DNA of 64,000 nucleotides from Haemaphysalis longicornis (Eukaryota; Arthropoda; Arachnida; Ixodida; Ixodidae). Made by a program: the position numbers and the translations under genes. The notes below the pieces were generated by a model that ran no database searches, was not told the DNA's origin, and saw nothing but the letters and a program-made list of their open reading frames with translations. The stretch covers positions 1-64,000 of the forward strand of contig JABSTR010001714.1 of assembly GCA_013339765.2 (NCBI GenBank), written 5' to 3'. This document shows positions 11,606 through 24,431 of this stretch, one piece after another (positions within the stretch are counted from its first letter, which is position 1; the number at the start of each line of letters is the position of its first letter).

Positions 11606-12644
11606 GTGAGGGAGCCGCTTGCTGCAAGATCTTTTTCTATTTGTTTATTCTGCCTTCGTGCGGCTGCCTGTTTTGCTCATGTGTCACCACATTCAGGCAT
11701 CAAGCGGCTCCCACTGTTCTACAACGTTTACATTTCCAATTCACAGTTTTGCGAATTTTGTGAAGTGGGCACATTGGCTAGTCAAAGCTGCCGACTGTGG
11801 GCCAGTCCCTCAAGTGGTGGCCACGTGATACAAAAAAAGCAACGAAAATGACAACTTTTGTTCTACTGCTCGCAACGTGCGGGGACAGCATCCTCCATGT
11901 GCTCATGTGCTACGAAGAAAGCAGCAGCTGTCGCTTTACCGCTCGCAACACGCTGGGATAGCACCATAGTAGTACAAAGTAGCAATAGTGAAAACTTGCT
12001 GAGCCTACGGTGAAGGTGGCGGAGCGGGCTAAGCCTCCTTCTTCAAGGAGGCTCCGAGTTTTCCTATGCTTCCAGGACTATGGCCACCAGGGCTTGTGAG
12101 TGCTTTGGCGATGACCTGGTCAGTCGGTCCCCACTACTGCTCCAAGGAGGGGTTCGGTGTAGTGTTTTGGTTGTGTACATTAAGAGTTGATTAAGAATAG
12201 GCAAGATTGAAAAGTAAGCGGTAGTAGTAGGATGACGTGGATTAGTGATGTGGTCCCTTCCTGGATTCGTATTATGTGTATTTGGCTAGTGCTTGTTGTA
12301 GGTTTCCTAGAATAAAGGGTTCGTCCGTATTGGCGTCGTGTTTTCCAGTACACGGTGGGGTGGGTAAAATAGAACGAGTGGAGGGGTGGTCGAGGAGGTG
12401 GTAGCCTATCGATTGGATGAAGTCCTGCCTAGAAAGATCCGCTGCTGCGTATGAGCCGGATTATTTTGGGATCGGTGTCACTTCATGAGAGAGAGCTGCC
12501 TTTGAGATAACGGAGCAGCTGTGAAGTTTGTCACTGAGGCTTGATGTAAGGCGTTGCAAAAGGATGTCCATTTTGTAAGGCGAAATTTTTAAGGGGCCCT
12601 ATTCTGCGAAAAAGCATCGTTGTTGTCCGGTCAATAAAATGGCC

Positions 12645-12845
12645 GTCACTTTAAAGAGTAAATTTCGAAAAGCGAAAACGCCCGCATGTCGAGATTTCGT
12701 CGCACGTTAAAGAACCCAAGGTCGTCAAAATTAATCCGGAGCCCCCCGCTACGGCCCGCTCACTGCCGATGTGTAGCTTCAGCGCGTTAAACTCCAGAAT
12801 CAACAATTCAACAAATCGGTCAATCAATGACTCAATCAACTAAGC
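12645..12845 (+). mobile_element. Ruka-like SINE, partial and diverged
   Basis: It carries the SINE body in plus orientation: 'gaaaagcgaaaacgcccgca', 'gagatttcgtcgcacgttaa', 'gtcaaaattaatccggagcc' and 'cagcgcgttaaactcc', then a decayed 'tcaatcaatgactcaatcaa' tail. The tRNA-like head is missing and substitutions are many, so this is an older, 5'-truncated copy. Confidence 0.75.
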
Positions 12846-12849
12846 AAAC

Positions 12850-15800
12850 AGTAAATAAATAAAAAAAAGACGCGTGTGTACTTGGGTGGGATTGAGCCGG
12901 ATCTCCCACAGCAGCAGCCCTATGCTCTAACCGACTGCACTATCCCACCATATTTTTTTAATTACATGGTAATCATACCAATTTTTCGCGCCTACAAGGC
13001 ACACTCTATAAGCAGTCTAAATACATTCACAGCTCAAGAAGGGGGACGAGTAAAAAATTTTAACTACAGGTCCGGAAGGCACACGCCTGCATCAAAATGC
13101 CCGATGCATGTGCCTTCAGCCGGCTGCGAAGTAATGGATTTTTGGTACTGTGGTATGTGCACTTTTGGTTGTGTAATCAACCTGAAACTGTGGAATATTG
13201 TTTTGTGATGTGCAGAGACGCAGGTATTCTTCTGAGACACTATACAACAGGCACTTAAGAGGGACATAGACCTCATCACGTGCGTTATCCGATTTCTTCA
13301 GGTGGACAGAGACAGTGTACTTCTATATGATTTCTTCTTCCTTATGGGGTTGTTCAGTTTGTGGAAGTGCCACATGACCAATCGCCATGCAGATTCTCCA
13401 CGTTCAACAAAATCACTCTTTCGGAAGCCATGTGCGTGGGTGCGAAGAGGCTATGCTGCCCAATGTGAGCCCCCGCAATGACTGTGCTACCCCAGCATGT
13501 TGCGAGGCTTCGAACAAAAATGGTTGTCGTCGTTGCTACTTTCTTCGGAACACATGCCCACTTTGGGGGATGGCCCGCAATCGGTAGCTTTGACGGGCTA
13601 ATGTGACCGCTTCACAACATTCACAAAGCTGTGAATTGGAAACTTAAAAGTTGTAGAGTAGTGCGGGCCGTGTGATACCTGAACGTAATGGTACGTACTA
13701 CCGCATATGTCCATCAGCCCCGCCTAACCCTGATTCTAGGCATGTTGTGAGCTGCGTCCGTCTTCTTGCTGGAGTAATTCGCGCAGTGAGACCAAGAAAT
13801 GAAAGCGAGGAAACAAACGAAAACACGGTGTAGCCGAAACAAAGTTGGTCGAAGTAATCTGTGCCAAAAGACAAAGAATAGACAGCCAAGGAAGGGACGC
13901 AATACGATGTAGCAGGAGAGAAGTTGATAATAAGTATCGCCAGGCTTTGGCTTTCAAAGTACGTAAGCAGAAGGTGAAGAGGTCTTAGAACTAAAAGAAA
14001 AGTTGACCAGCAGCAAATACACATGGAATAGTTCCCGTGTAAGAAATAGTTTCGTAATACCCGCAATAGAAGCGGCACAATACGAAAACAAAAGTGGCCC
14101 GATGCTCCGCCCCCATAGCGCGCGAAGACGGAAGGGCGAAGAGCGGAGGCGAAAACCGGCCGGGAAACGTCATTGCTGGACTTCCGGCCGGAGCGGCCAC
14201 CTGTGCTACGCTCTTTTCGTCGTGTTTCCTCTAGAGGCTCGCCACAGGGAGAATGCCAGTCGTTTTTGGTCGTTGTTGTGGTTGTTGATAGCACCTATTC
14301 GCATGATTTCCGTGTTCATAAAGTATGCCCGAAGTTCGAACGCCAATTTAAACTGGTCATCGGTTCCCATGCCGTGTTCCTAAGCAGGATAATACCATGC
14401 CGGGAAGTTTTATAACATACGGAAGCGTCCGCCGAGGTGGCCGTGCTTGATGACAGAATATACTGTCCTACGTTAGGTCCTTTACAAAGCGCTCTCATTT
14501 GTTTCTTCCTTTTTTTGACAACTACAGACATGAATGTGCGCATCTGATACTAGAGGTAAAAAAGAAAAAAAAGGTGGTGCATGATGGTATACATCGGGGC
14601 GAGATCTTTCATTCATGTTTCAAAAAAAGCCCGTCTTTGCGAAATACCTGTTTCTTTAGACGCACCGGTCTTCTTTCACTGCGGGGTTTAGAACTGTGTT
14701 CAATAACTCAAACCAAAATTAAAGCAAGGTTCCATTCCTGATCGAACTTTTATCCTGGCTAATAGATTGAGAAATAGTATTCTCACAAAATAAAAGAATC
14801 AAGGTCAAACACTACTAATTTTGCAAGTATATATGCCGCGAGAAGATAATATTGGTCTGGATTGTCAAAACACGGTTCCGAACCCCAAGTACCATCAGTT
14901 CGTGAATTGCTAAGGGGGCTTAATTCCTTTACCCAAGGTGCGCCGTGTTATGTTAGGGGCTATTTATGCTGTGCGCAGGCATATTATAACCTGGCATGCA
15001 AGGGTTGCCCTTGAAGCTCACCTGTACTCCAGTGATATTTGTTGATAGTCAATCAAAATAAAAATCAACCTGAAATCAGAATAGCCCAAAAATCGCGATG
15101 TTACTTAAAAAAAAACAACAACAGAAGGATCGAAGAGTGAATATACGGTCTTTATCAGACTAGTGGAACATTCTGAAATCTAGCGATGGTGAAACAGGCC
15201 AACGATTTTTTATCGCAAATCCTTGGCGACCGTTACCGAAATTAACGAAACTGCATTCTAAGTGCGTTGTCCGGCTGGTCTGTTATAACGAGGCGGCGTT
15301 ATTATGATAGCAGAAGGCTCAACGCAAAAATCAAGCCCAATAAAGCCGCTAGTGCTGCGGAGACACCACTATGCTACGAAAGTTCAAAAATAAGTGCAGG
15401 TCATACAAGCAGACGCCACGGATCGAACTGCACGGACTGAGAAGGCACCGTAGCACCGCTTCCAAAATCGCGGCGGTGCGCGCGGTCGTGCGTGTGAGGA
15501 TGGGGTCGGAGGGTGGTGCAGGAGGTTGACAATGAACAAAAAAAAAATGACAACACAGGCCGTTTGTTGGTTGGCGTATCTTCCGGTTACACGAGTACTA
15601 TTACTCATATGCATCTACAGCGCACGAACGCTATATTTTCACGCAGTGCACGTATCTGCTTTTCGCTGGTGCATACGTTATAAAACATCACAGGATCTTG
15701 GGGATAAATGGTTTGTTATATATTAACGAACAGTTAAGGCAGAACCTAATGTTAACCTAAGCAATAGAAACGCCCTATGCTGGTTGCCCAATTCGAACAT

Positions 15801-17110
15801 AGTCTGACGAAAACCACCAGCCGACACCACAAAGACTGCTTCGGGGTTACCGGTCGTCTAAAGCAAATTTTAGCTCCAAAATACTGGAACCATTAAGTCT
15901 GGAAGTTAAACAATGAATTTGCAGTCACGTGCAAACACTTAACTGCAAGATAAATCGCGGAAAAGGCAAGCGCCGCTTCAGTGTGATCGTTTCCAGTGCT
16001 TCGGACAGCCAGCGTGGCCTAAGGGGGTCCTCTGACGTCATGAAGGGTGCGTCCAACCAAAGGCGTCAAAGACGAAGCAAGCGCTTCTTTCAAACAGGAG
16101 CGTGTGTTTTGAAAGATAAATGAAAGTGAAAGTTATGTAGGATAAATTCCAATGTAATATTCGGAGTCAGCGTGCGAGAAACTATATAAGCCCGCCTATA
16201 AATCAATCTTTTCTTGGAAACCGCTTCAGCTTCTCTTTAACTGCCCCGAAGAATTTTTTCGTGAATGTTGATTCTTATGGAGCACTTCAATACACCTACT
16301 CTTGCACAGATAGTGAGACAGGCAAGAGAGGCCAAGCCTGCACCACAAAAGTATCGAAGGGGACCTACTCTTGCACAATAATAAAAAAAGAGGTGAATTA
16401 CGTAATGAGCCATGCCACAGCGATAACGGAACCACGGGAGTATATACGCCTCGAGCTTTGCGATCGCTGCGCCGCTTACCGTCGCTTCTCCGCGGCCTTG
16501 ACGGGATTAGCGCTGTGTGGCTGATAGGGGCTCATGCAGTGTTTTGGTTCTTTTTCGCTTCTTTTTGCCCTTCCGCGCCCTAAAAAACTTATGGTGACGT
16601 CTGTAAGTAAATAGTACGTTTAGCGCACTTCAAAACCGCTGCGCCTTGGTAGGGTGCTCAAACGCCAACAATAGCTATCCGGGAACGCGGTTCTGCGTCC
16701 TTCTTGGCCGCTGTCACGGGCGTCGGCGACAGCCGCAGCGTACCACCGCTGTCACCTCCGAATACATTCGGCACAAGTGAACTTTATTGCAGCTTCGTTT
16801 ATACCTGATACTGGCACTGTGAAAGGTGTGTTTCGTTTTGCAGCGCGGACAACGAATGCGGCCTCGTTTCGAATATATATACGTCGTAGAAAAATACATT
16901 TCGGGGATGTGATTACTCAGTACCTGATAATAACTTGTACCTTTTTATAAGAATATAAGCCACGCGAAAATGTTAAGTATATTCTAAGGCTGTGTGTCGT
17001 GAAAGATGTGCACTTTTGCATGCCTGACAGCAAAAACCAAGAAAAGTTAATTAAACCACGGAAAAATAAACTGTCTGCAAGTCCGAAAGAAACAGAATAG
17101 CTTGTACGGA
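12850..17110. other. Intronic DNA without a recognisable gene
   Basis: I read both strands and found only scattered short open frames with no family motif. The longest is a 198-codon minus-strand frame at 13698-14294 with a Thr-rich start and no domain I recognise. A tRNA-like B-box occurs near no complete tRNA. The region probably consists of old unidentified repeats within the M13 intron. Confidence 0.5.
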
Positions 17111-17117
17111 AATGAAA

Positions 17118-17570
17118 TAAAAACTCCCACCTCCCCTCGCCAGAACCCTTGTGTAGATGCGACGCATAGGGGGTTCACGTTGCAGCGTTGGACAGCGGAG
17201 GAACGGCGCCGGAAACGATGGAGCGGAGCGGCGCAGGCACCGCGTTTTGTAGCGCGCATAACGGTGAGGGGACGCGCCGGCGCCAGTGCGTCCGCCACGG
17301 CTATGACGCAACACAATCCAACACAATCCACTTTAATCCAATCCAATCCAAATCCAATTCAATCCAAGCCAAGCCAAGCCAAGCCAATCGAATCCAATCC
17401 AATGCCGCTCGCGAGAGAGTATTCGCTATCGGAGAGGAGAGGGGGTGAGCGGCGGAGAGCGCAGCTGGCGCGGCGAGGAGAATGGGGGAGGGGCGGATGC
17501 CGACGACAACGCCGACGACGCCGGATGCAGGGACAACGCGAGTGAATGAGATGCAGTCGCATCTAAAAAA
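17118..17570 (+). repeat. Composite repeat with (ATCCA/AGCCA)n pentamers, copy 1 (partner 25655-26265)
   Basis: The block order is 'aaaactcccacctcccctcg', 'gtgtagatgcgacgcatagg', 'tatgacgcaacacaatccaa', a pentanucleotide tract at 17310-17405, 'gagagagtattcgctatcgg', 'agcggcggagagcgcagctg', 'gacaacgcgagtgaatgaga' and 'catctaaaaa'. The same order recurs at 25655-26265 in the same orientation. It is a GC-rich non-coding repeat in which the pentamer tract varies in length. Confidence 0.7.
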
Positions 17571-17696
17571 AACTCAGTGCAGCTTCTGAAATGCTAAAGA
17601 CGTTCGTTTAAACTTATGCCGGGTAGGACTCACGTGACCAACTAGTGTGCGAAATGCACTGCTATTTCGCGAGACATGGGGAGGAGGGGGGGAGGG

Positions 17697-18720
17697 GGGG
17701 AGGGAGACGCTTAAGTATCGTTGTGCACCAATGTGGAGCGAAATGAAGGAATGGACGTTTTAGTAATCACACACACAAGCTACGCGTCCACCTTAGTCAA
17801 TTTTTTGGACTTCAACGAACAGCTGATCACTGGACGGACGCATTTTTCGAGGTATTCAAGTTCACAACTGATAAAATGTGCCGTTAGAAGAGTGCGATAT
17901 ATGATAAGGACCTGTGATTTCCGTTTGCGCTAGATTCTGCATGTTCCCTGCGTCATATGACTATGCTTCGAAGAAACGTTTAGTCGCGGACGCGCATTAC
18001 TCTAGAAGCCCTTCTCCGCGCTGCTCGCGGAGGATATAATTAGCGTATATGAATGTTTGAGTGCGCTCAGCTGACGACAAGACGCCCCCAGCATTAATTG
18101 TTTGTCATGCGCTGATCCCGGGTATAATTTTAGATTATCGAGCTTATTGCTTTCGTAGAATGCTTGTGAAATTTATGTCCAGGGGAGTGATCAATATCTG
18201 AGGTATGATATTGGCAAGCACAACTTGGCGTGCTGTCAGGTGCTCCGTTAGATTATAATAGCACAGAAAACTGATTTACATCGTAGTGCATAACCATAGC
18301 ATTACCATTTCAAGAAAATATGCTTACGGAGACACCGTTAGTAAATTTCAGGGCAGGGGAATCAGGATCATCACCATATGCATATCCCGGTTTCCCGACG
18401 CCGGCCTGTGATGCACACCTAGCGCTTGTACAGACCGAATGTACCAGACTAAGATCGCGTCAGACACATTTACACTCTCGTAAATACACCACATTTACGG
18501 ACACAGTGTCTGATCCACATAAATATGTATTTCCAACGCGTACAAAGGGAAAATATCTGGGGTGAATGCACCGCAAAAGCGACGACGACAGTGGTGAGCG
18601 GGCCGGAGACTCCGGCGGCTGCTTTCGAAACGTGCCGCTAGGGGGATTTCAGTGGCGTCCCTACTGAGGTCCCTGACCTTAGTCCCTACAGGCCGCGCTC
18701 GAGGCGTATAGCCACTGTGG
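17697..18720 (+). repeat. Diverged dispersed repeat of about 1 kb, copy 2 (partner 10636-11605)
   Basis: It matches 10636-11605 over nearly all its length in the same orientation, with many substitutions and small indels, ending 'gccgcgctcgaggcgtatag'. A G-rich run at 17680-17705 precedes it. No coding potential is preserved. 18721-19208 contains nothing else I can assign. Confidence 0.6.
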
Positions 18721-19208
18721 GCCAGTGACTACCATTGAGTTTCTTACCTATACTAGAGAGAAAACTGGAGCCAGCGTCAATGCAAAACGCTGGAGGTCGT
18801 CCGTTTCGCCATGGGAATTATGGGAAGAGTATAGTTTTTCACTTTGTTCCGTAATCGGCTTCTCTCGTAACTTTCTAGTGAATGTGAAAATATGCAGAGT
18901 TGCAGAAAATGAACAATGAAATGGCCTATTTAAATATATAGAAAATAGAAACACGCCATAGTAGTGAAATAAAGCGAATTTCTTTTGTTTTCTATTTGAT
19001 TTGTTAGCTGGAGGATTAGGTAAACATTATCGTCAGCGATTGTCTGCGATTTTGATGTGCCAAAGTAACTGTTACAACAACTCGTAATTTTTGCAATGCT
19101 TCACGAAGTCATATTTTAATCGTTTCATTGTCCTTTTAAAATGAATTATTAGAACAGCCCGTAAATGTATATATACGACAGAACATTTGCACCGCGGTGA
19201 ACCACATA

Positions 19209-20001
19209 CAGTCAAACCTCGATATATTGAACACAGGTATATCGAAATATTGCCTATATCGAACACTTTCTATATCACGCGGAAAATCACGTGCATTTTT
19301 TAATTTTTTATTTCGAACTGGGACGGACATGAAATGGGTATATCGAACTCCGCCACCCCAGACTGCCCAGACCGCTCGCGCTCTGTTGACAGGCGGCGAG
19401 CTATCCCGCAGTACCCTCGAGGATAGCGGTGCGCGATGGGCGTTCCCGACTGCTGTGCATCGGTTGCACCGAAGCTTGAAGAAATCTGAGGCCAGATGGA
19501 GCGCTTTGTTGGTGCTGAGCTACGAAGCATGTGCATTGGTGACTTTGTTGGCGGTGACGACAGCACCGGAACGACGGTGGAGTTGACAGATGTGGAGATC
19601 CTAGCGGATGTTACTACTGAGCGCACGAACGAAGACGCTGCCGAGGTTGTGCCCGCAAGCGCTGGTAGTGCCCCGCTCCCGATTTCTACCGATGATTCAG
19701 CGGTTTTGGCCCTACCGCAGCGCTACTGCGGCACCGTAGAAGGCACCGTCCTGTCGCTTGTGGAACGTTTGAACTACGTTGAGGAAGTCGTGTATAACAC
19801 GCCAGGCTACCCTGCTGCAGTACTTTAAGCCAAAAGAATAAATACTTTGAAGCACCCAGTGAGTATTTACTGCACGATTCGTTCATTTATTGATTTGTAC
19901 CAGTTTATGACGTGTTTTTTACGTGATTTTATATACCGAATTCTGGTTATATCGAACTATTTCGTGGGCACCGCGCTGTTCGATATATCGAGGTTTCACT
20001 G
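19209..20001. mobile_element. Tigger/pogo-like DNA transposon, internally deleted, TA-flanked
   Basis: The left terminus CAGTCAAACCTCGATATAT pairs with the right terminus CGATATATCGAGGTTTCACTG, and TA dinucleotides at 19207-19208 and 20002-20003 flank the element. These inverted ends are typical of the pogo/Tigger branch of Tc1/mariner. At 793 bp it is far shorter than an autonomous copy (2-3 kb). A plus-strand frame at about 19496-19828 ends in a short acidic and then hydrophobic tail that could be the remnant of the transposase C-terminus. The catalytic DDE core is absent. Confidence 0.8.
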
Positions 20002-20656
20002 TAGATACAATTCGTCTGGGGGCGTCGGTCAGCTATGGGCTGACCATGGCACGCCTCGGCGGAACCACCGCTTGCGTCATCCGCGGCGACTGGAAACGGA
20101 TGATCTCTTTTACTTGCCTGCTCAAAGCAGTTCTGAGCAGGTATGAAGCAGCTCCGTCGTTTATTCGCGGAAGAAGCTCCGCTGTTGCTCTATCAACCAG
20201 TATTTCTTTTGCACCGGGGAGCAGCCCATTACTGGACAAACTGCTCGCGGTGTCACGGCGGTGCAGCCAGCAGACGACTGAAAGGCGAGTAGACGACGTG
20301 CGATTTGACGACATGCGAAAGGGGACTCACAGCACGGAGGACGGAAGACTTTTTTTCCTCTATGCTCGTGGTTTCGTTGGCGTTCTCGCTCGTTGTCACG
20401 ACTGCTCAGTGCGAGAATGTCAGGCACGTTTGGTGTTCCTTCAAAAAAATGTCTAAAAAATGTACGGGCGCGAACACACTAGTGGGTAAATTGTAGAAAC
20501 TGATTTTTTACCTGATTTTAAAATCGCTTCAGTAGCCATTTAAGCGTCGCAAGAAATTGTTTTGTGGTTCTCCAGGGAAGGGGGGATATTTAATCTTAAG
20601 AAACACAGCTCATCATCATAGAATCAAGCAATACTAATTTTTTTTTTGCTCTCCAG

Positions 20657-20787
20657 TTTCCAATGGTTGGTATTCTTAAAAAGGATTTTAAAGGACTAAA
20701 TATTACTATTAATGGCAAAACGGAAGTGGTTGTCCAGGATATGAATTACTACACCAGTGTGGCGGCGTTCATCAGCTGCAGTAGCAA
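20657..20787 (+). CDS. Neprilysin-like M13 protein, exon b
   Basis: The exon runs from a tctccag acceptor to a GTAAGT donor (131 nt, entering in phase 0 and leaving in phase 2). Its two spare bases plus the first base of exon c complete a Lys codon. It encodes FPMVGILKKDFKGLNITING and then TEVVVQDMNYYTSVAAFI. The 'VVV.D..Y' block is a hallmark of the M13 fold preceding the 'Y..W' helix. NIT is an N-glycosylation sequon, as expected for an extracellular domain. There are no stops or frameshifts. It sits between two large repeat-rich introns (10.8 kb before, 7.5 kb after). Confidence 0.8.
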
Positions 20788-22206
20788 GTAAGTGGGCTAC
20801 AGCACTACAAAAAATGTTACAGAACTTTGTGCAATCGCGTGCAATAAAAAGTTAAACCAAAATCAGCGTAATAACAACAAATAAGGAAAATTTAAAAATA
20901 AGATACTTCGCTAGGAATTTTGACTCAAGGTGGAGCTCTATGGCGAAGAAAATCAGCCGGACCAGGAGAAGGTCAGGAGTAAATCGCGGGACGTTAAGGC
21001 GAACTAATGCATTACAACAGTTTGGCCTATGTCGGAAGACTAGTGGCGTCAATTCAGATATGCGGCTCGCAGCAACAGAATTAAGCTGCTAATTAACAGA
21101 GAAAACTACAAAATCGCGAAAGCAGTGCCGATGCCTTTCTTACACTCCCGCAATACAATTCGTGGCATCGCGGATTGCGAACGCATGGCGAAACGGCATT
21201 GGTGGAGCTTGACTAACGTTTGGCCGAAAAAAACAAAAAACACCGAACAGCAGGAACATGTAAATAAAAATGTGCGCAGGAAATTTTGCTGGTGACGCGA
21301 TTTTAAAAATATCAAACTTGAGTTAGCCAACATCATGAACGTTATGCATCAGCCCGGCTTTGTCTCAGCTCCGATCCTGTTTAAATGTTTTGACTGGTGC
21401 ATGCACGCCGGTTCACGAACGCGGGAGCTTACAGCACCAACTGATCCCAAGCGCATATATATGAAACAGCCTGTTATGAAAGCAGATATTGTTCGCTCAA
21501 TCAACATTAATGAGACGGTCGTCAACTTTTTTGATCAACTGCACATACATTTTCAACACCTGCTCCCAGATGGCAGCACGTTCTGGGAATCCCCGCGGAG
21601 TTGTGCTCGCGTCGCCAAGCCCCGTATATACAGAGCAGGTAGAGCGCTGGGCCTGGTGGCGGAATTTGGCCTTACGCATCCACACTAATACTGCGTTAAA
21701 AAGACCCTTAATTATTAGCTGTGACGAAAGGGAAGGCCAATAAGAACATTCTTTCAGGAAGATGGCGATGATTGAGTAAAATCTGGCTCCTCTTACTTGG
21801 GCTCTTTATGATGTGCTCTGAAACATCACAAAAATAATGGAAGTGAAACGGCTGAGGGAAATGCTAGCTTTAATTTTTTATTTCTTAGGAAAATAGGAAT
21901 CGTTGACCATAGAAAAAAAGCCGGGAGAGCTACGAAACACATATTTCAGTAAAACCATGATGTTATTCCGCCTTTGATGTCGCTTTTGACGGGACCTCAA
22001 TTAAAATACAACAAGAGCAACGTGAAAAAGCTAGCTTCTGGCAACGCATTATACTCTATTGCGGCCCTGACGGACATTGTTTTCCTCGAGAAAAGATACC
22101 GAAAGATACCGAAACATTGGGAAAATGTCATGAGCGCGCTATCCAATGACAGCGTTGGCGTAATAAAAGAAAAAGAAAAATAAGAGTTACCAGCGTATTA
22201 ACTACA

Positions 22207-22452
22207 CATTGATTGATCGTAGGGTTTAACGCGCCGACGCAACGCCGGTGATGAAGCGCGCCGTACTGGGGGGCTCCGGATAAACTTTGACAACCTGGGG
22301 ATCTCTCTTTAACGTGCGCCGAAATTTAGTAGACACACGCGTTTTTGCTTTCCGCCTCCATCAGAAAACCGGCCGCCGCGGCTTGGAATCGAACCCGTGA
22401 CATCGTGCTCAGCAGAGCGACGACTTAGCCACTGAGTCACCGCGGTGGGTAT
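22207..22452 (-). mobile_element. Ruka-like SINE, near full length, with 11-bp target duplication
   Basis: Read on the minus strand it starts with a complete tRNA-like head ('caccgcggtgactcagtggc', 'tagtcgtcgctctgctgagc', 'gggttcgattcca'), then the standard body, and ends in a short CAAT tail. The word tattaactaca occurs at 22196-22206 and 22453-22463, flanking the element exactly. Both A-box and B-box positions are retained with a few substitutions. Confidence 0.88.
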
Positions 22453-22734
22453 TATTAACTACATATTGGAACTTAAAAGAGGTACCATTGAATGAAACTA
22501 GAGACACGCTTCTGTCGCACAGTCATGTTTATTGGTGGCAGCTTAGGTCGATCGACTGCTCAAGGCATTAAAGACAGGTCATTAATTGCACTAAATAAAG
22601 CCACATTTCGCAGCGAAGCTTCTATAAGCAAGGTAGCTGGATGAGGTGAAAAAAAATCTATAATTTTCGCTTTGCTTGTGATTACAACTAGGTGATGGTT
22701 CGATTGTATGGGTGGTGGTCTATCGAATCACAAG

Positions 22735-22916
22735 GCCGCTTTTATGACGGAGACGAAAAGCGAGAACGCTCGTGTACTCGAGATTTCGGCACACGTTAAG
22801 GATTCCCAGGGGGTCAAAATTAATTCGGAAACATTCACTACGGTGTGCCTCATCGCCTATGTAGCGTCGACGCGTTATTAAACCTAATAATCAATCAATC
22901 AATCAATCAATCAAAT
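22735..22916 (+). mobile_element. Ruka-like SINE, 5'-truncated
   Basis: The plus-strand body is recognisable: 'gacggagacgaaaagcgaga', 'cgagatttcggcacacgtta', 'gtcaaaattaattcgg', 'cctcatcgcctatgtagc' and a terminal (CAAT)n tail at about 22886-22916. The tRNA head is missing. It lies about 280 bp after the opposite-strand copy at 22207-22452. Confidence 0.8.
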
Positions 22917-23245
22917 CATATAAATACAAAAACAGAAGCACACGCGACACGCACGCACACAACCAGGCGAAACACTCATATGATTAAGCGTGTACAATGT
23001 TCTGTCGAGTCCATTGCCATTAAGAAATGTTAGCAATGTTTTTGTTGCGCTACGTTACGTCTCTCGAGTTGACCACGGGCCAAGAAATTTTCGTAAGGAG
23101 ATCTGTAGACATAGAGGCAGGGCCAGAGTGACCTTCAGGGTTTTTATTTCTAGTTGAAAGCGAGTACATGAGCAGAATATTGCCGGAACCGTACATTGGG
23201 TTTGTTTGGTTATGTTTTTTCTTACCGACCGGCTGCGCCGGGCTG

Positions 23246-23607
23246 TGTTACCTGTGGTACCCGTGAGCCAAGTGAAACGCACGTTTCTTTCTTTATGCCG
23301 CACGGGTTATCTCCTTTTATAGGGAGAGTGTTTCGTACTAACGTCACTAGCCTAGAGTAATCTTCTTTGATCTACAGTGTTCTGGGTGCAGTTCGACGGT
23401 TCGACAAACACCCGCGCCGAGAGATAAATTCCCGCAGAGAAGATGCCGTGGTATTCGATTCGCCGACACTCGCCTGCGCACGTCACTTTGTTGACTGCTG
23501 CTTCGTCGCCTCTGTATACTTTGAGTTGTTAAGGGAGCACAAGTTCGCTCCAATAAATTTGTTTTTTCTAGCTTCAAGAAAACTGCGTCGTCTTCGGCTA
23601 CGTGACA
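23246..23607 (+). mobile_element. Probable 5' LTR of a truncated Ty3/Gypsy element
   Basis: The 362-bp segment begins TGTTACC and ends GTGACA (TG...CA) immediately upstream of a Gypsy-type gag. It contains a TATA-like 'cttttatagggag' near 23313 and a 'ccaataaatttg' polyadenylation-like signal near 23551, in the order promoter, then poly(A), then end. No second LTR copy was found in the window, so the ends are inferred from position and termini only. Confidence 0.45.
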
Positions 23608-23637
23608 ACTAGTGGATGTGCTGGGTACGCACCCTTT

Positions 23638-24431
23638 ATGCTCCCTACGTCTTCTCGAAGCCGACAAACCAGCCTAAGCCGAACCAGCCGCCCACTACAA
23701 GGTTTATCGGCCGAGTTTGGTCTTCTACCAGAAAGAATCAAGAGAAAGACCGCTGCAACCGACAACATGGTGCAACAAGCCACTCCTCCCATCGTCCTGC
23801 AACAGCCCCGGGAACCACCATCGTTCCGTGGATCCCCCGGTGAAGACCCTGAGAAGTGGTTGGAGAAAGTAAAGTGCGTCCGCATTTTTAACATGTGGGA
23901 TGACGATGCAACTTTCCGCCATGTTTTCTTCCATGTAGGAGATACAGCACGAACATGGTTCGAGAACCATGAAAGCTCCCTAACCGACTGGACTCTTTTT
24001 AAAAGCGAGTTCCTTAAAACAGTCGCACACGCAACACCCCAACGAAGGGGGCGTGATCTTCGTTGACGAGATGAAGCGACTGTTTCGCCGCGTGGACCCC
24101 GAAATGATGAAAGAAAAAAACTCAGTTTCTGAAACGAGGACGGAAGCAAGAACTCTTTGCTTGCCTTGTCGGCAACCCCCCTAAAACGGTGGCTGAATTC
24201 ATGTCTGAGGCTGCCGCATTGGAGAAGACGCTGGAAATTCGTACGAGGCAGTACGACTGCTCAATTAATGCGCTTGCTTCGGAGACGATCGGTGCCGGGC
24301 ATATTAGCTCCAATACATTACGCGAGGCAATCCGCGCAGTCGTCAGGGAGGAGCTTCGGAAACCTTTTCCAACGACGCCGCAACCTCAAGTCGCTTCCCT
24401 GACTGACGTCTTCCGAGACTCAGAGGTTTGA
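23638..24431 (+). pseudogene. Ty3/Gypsy Gag remnant, frameshifted
   Basis: The first frame (from the ATG at 23638 to a stop at 24066) carries PSFRGSPGEDPEKWLEKVKC, then RHVFFHVGDTARTWFENHES and WTLFKSEFLKTVA. This matches the capsid-type Gag region of arthropod Gypsy elements (the 'F.G...ED...WL......A...W' pattern). The reading then shifts frame near 24045 and again near 24115, and continues as KTVAEFMSEAAALEKTLEIR and EAIRAVVREELRKPF to 24431. No nucleocapsid zinc knuckle, protease or reverse transcriptase follows, so the element is truncated as well as frameshifted. It lies inside the M13 intron between exons b and c. Confidence 0.8.

Noticed and set aside
13698..14294. 198-codon minus-strand open frame
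   Set aside because: It has no recognisable domain, a Thr-run start, and overlapping open frames in the other registers. It behaves like repeat DNA of biased composition.
19923..20456. 177-codon plus-strand open frame
   Set aside because: It starts inside the Tigger-like element and runs into unrelated flank, so it is not a gene. No domain seen.
23347..24149. Minus-strand open frames opposite the Gypsy gag
   Set aside because: They are shadows of the gag coding strand, without recognisable motifs.
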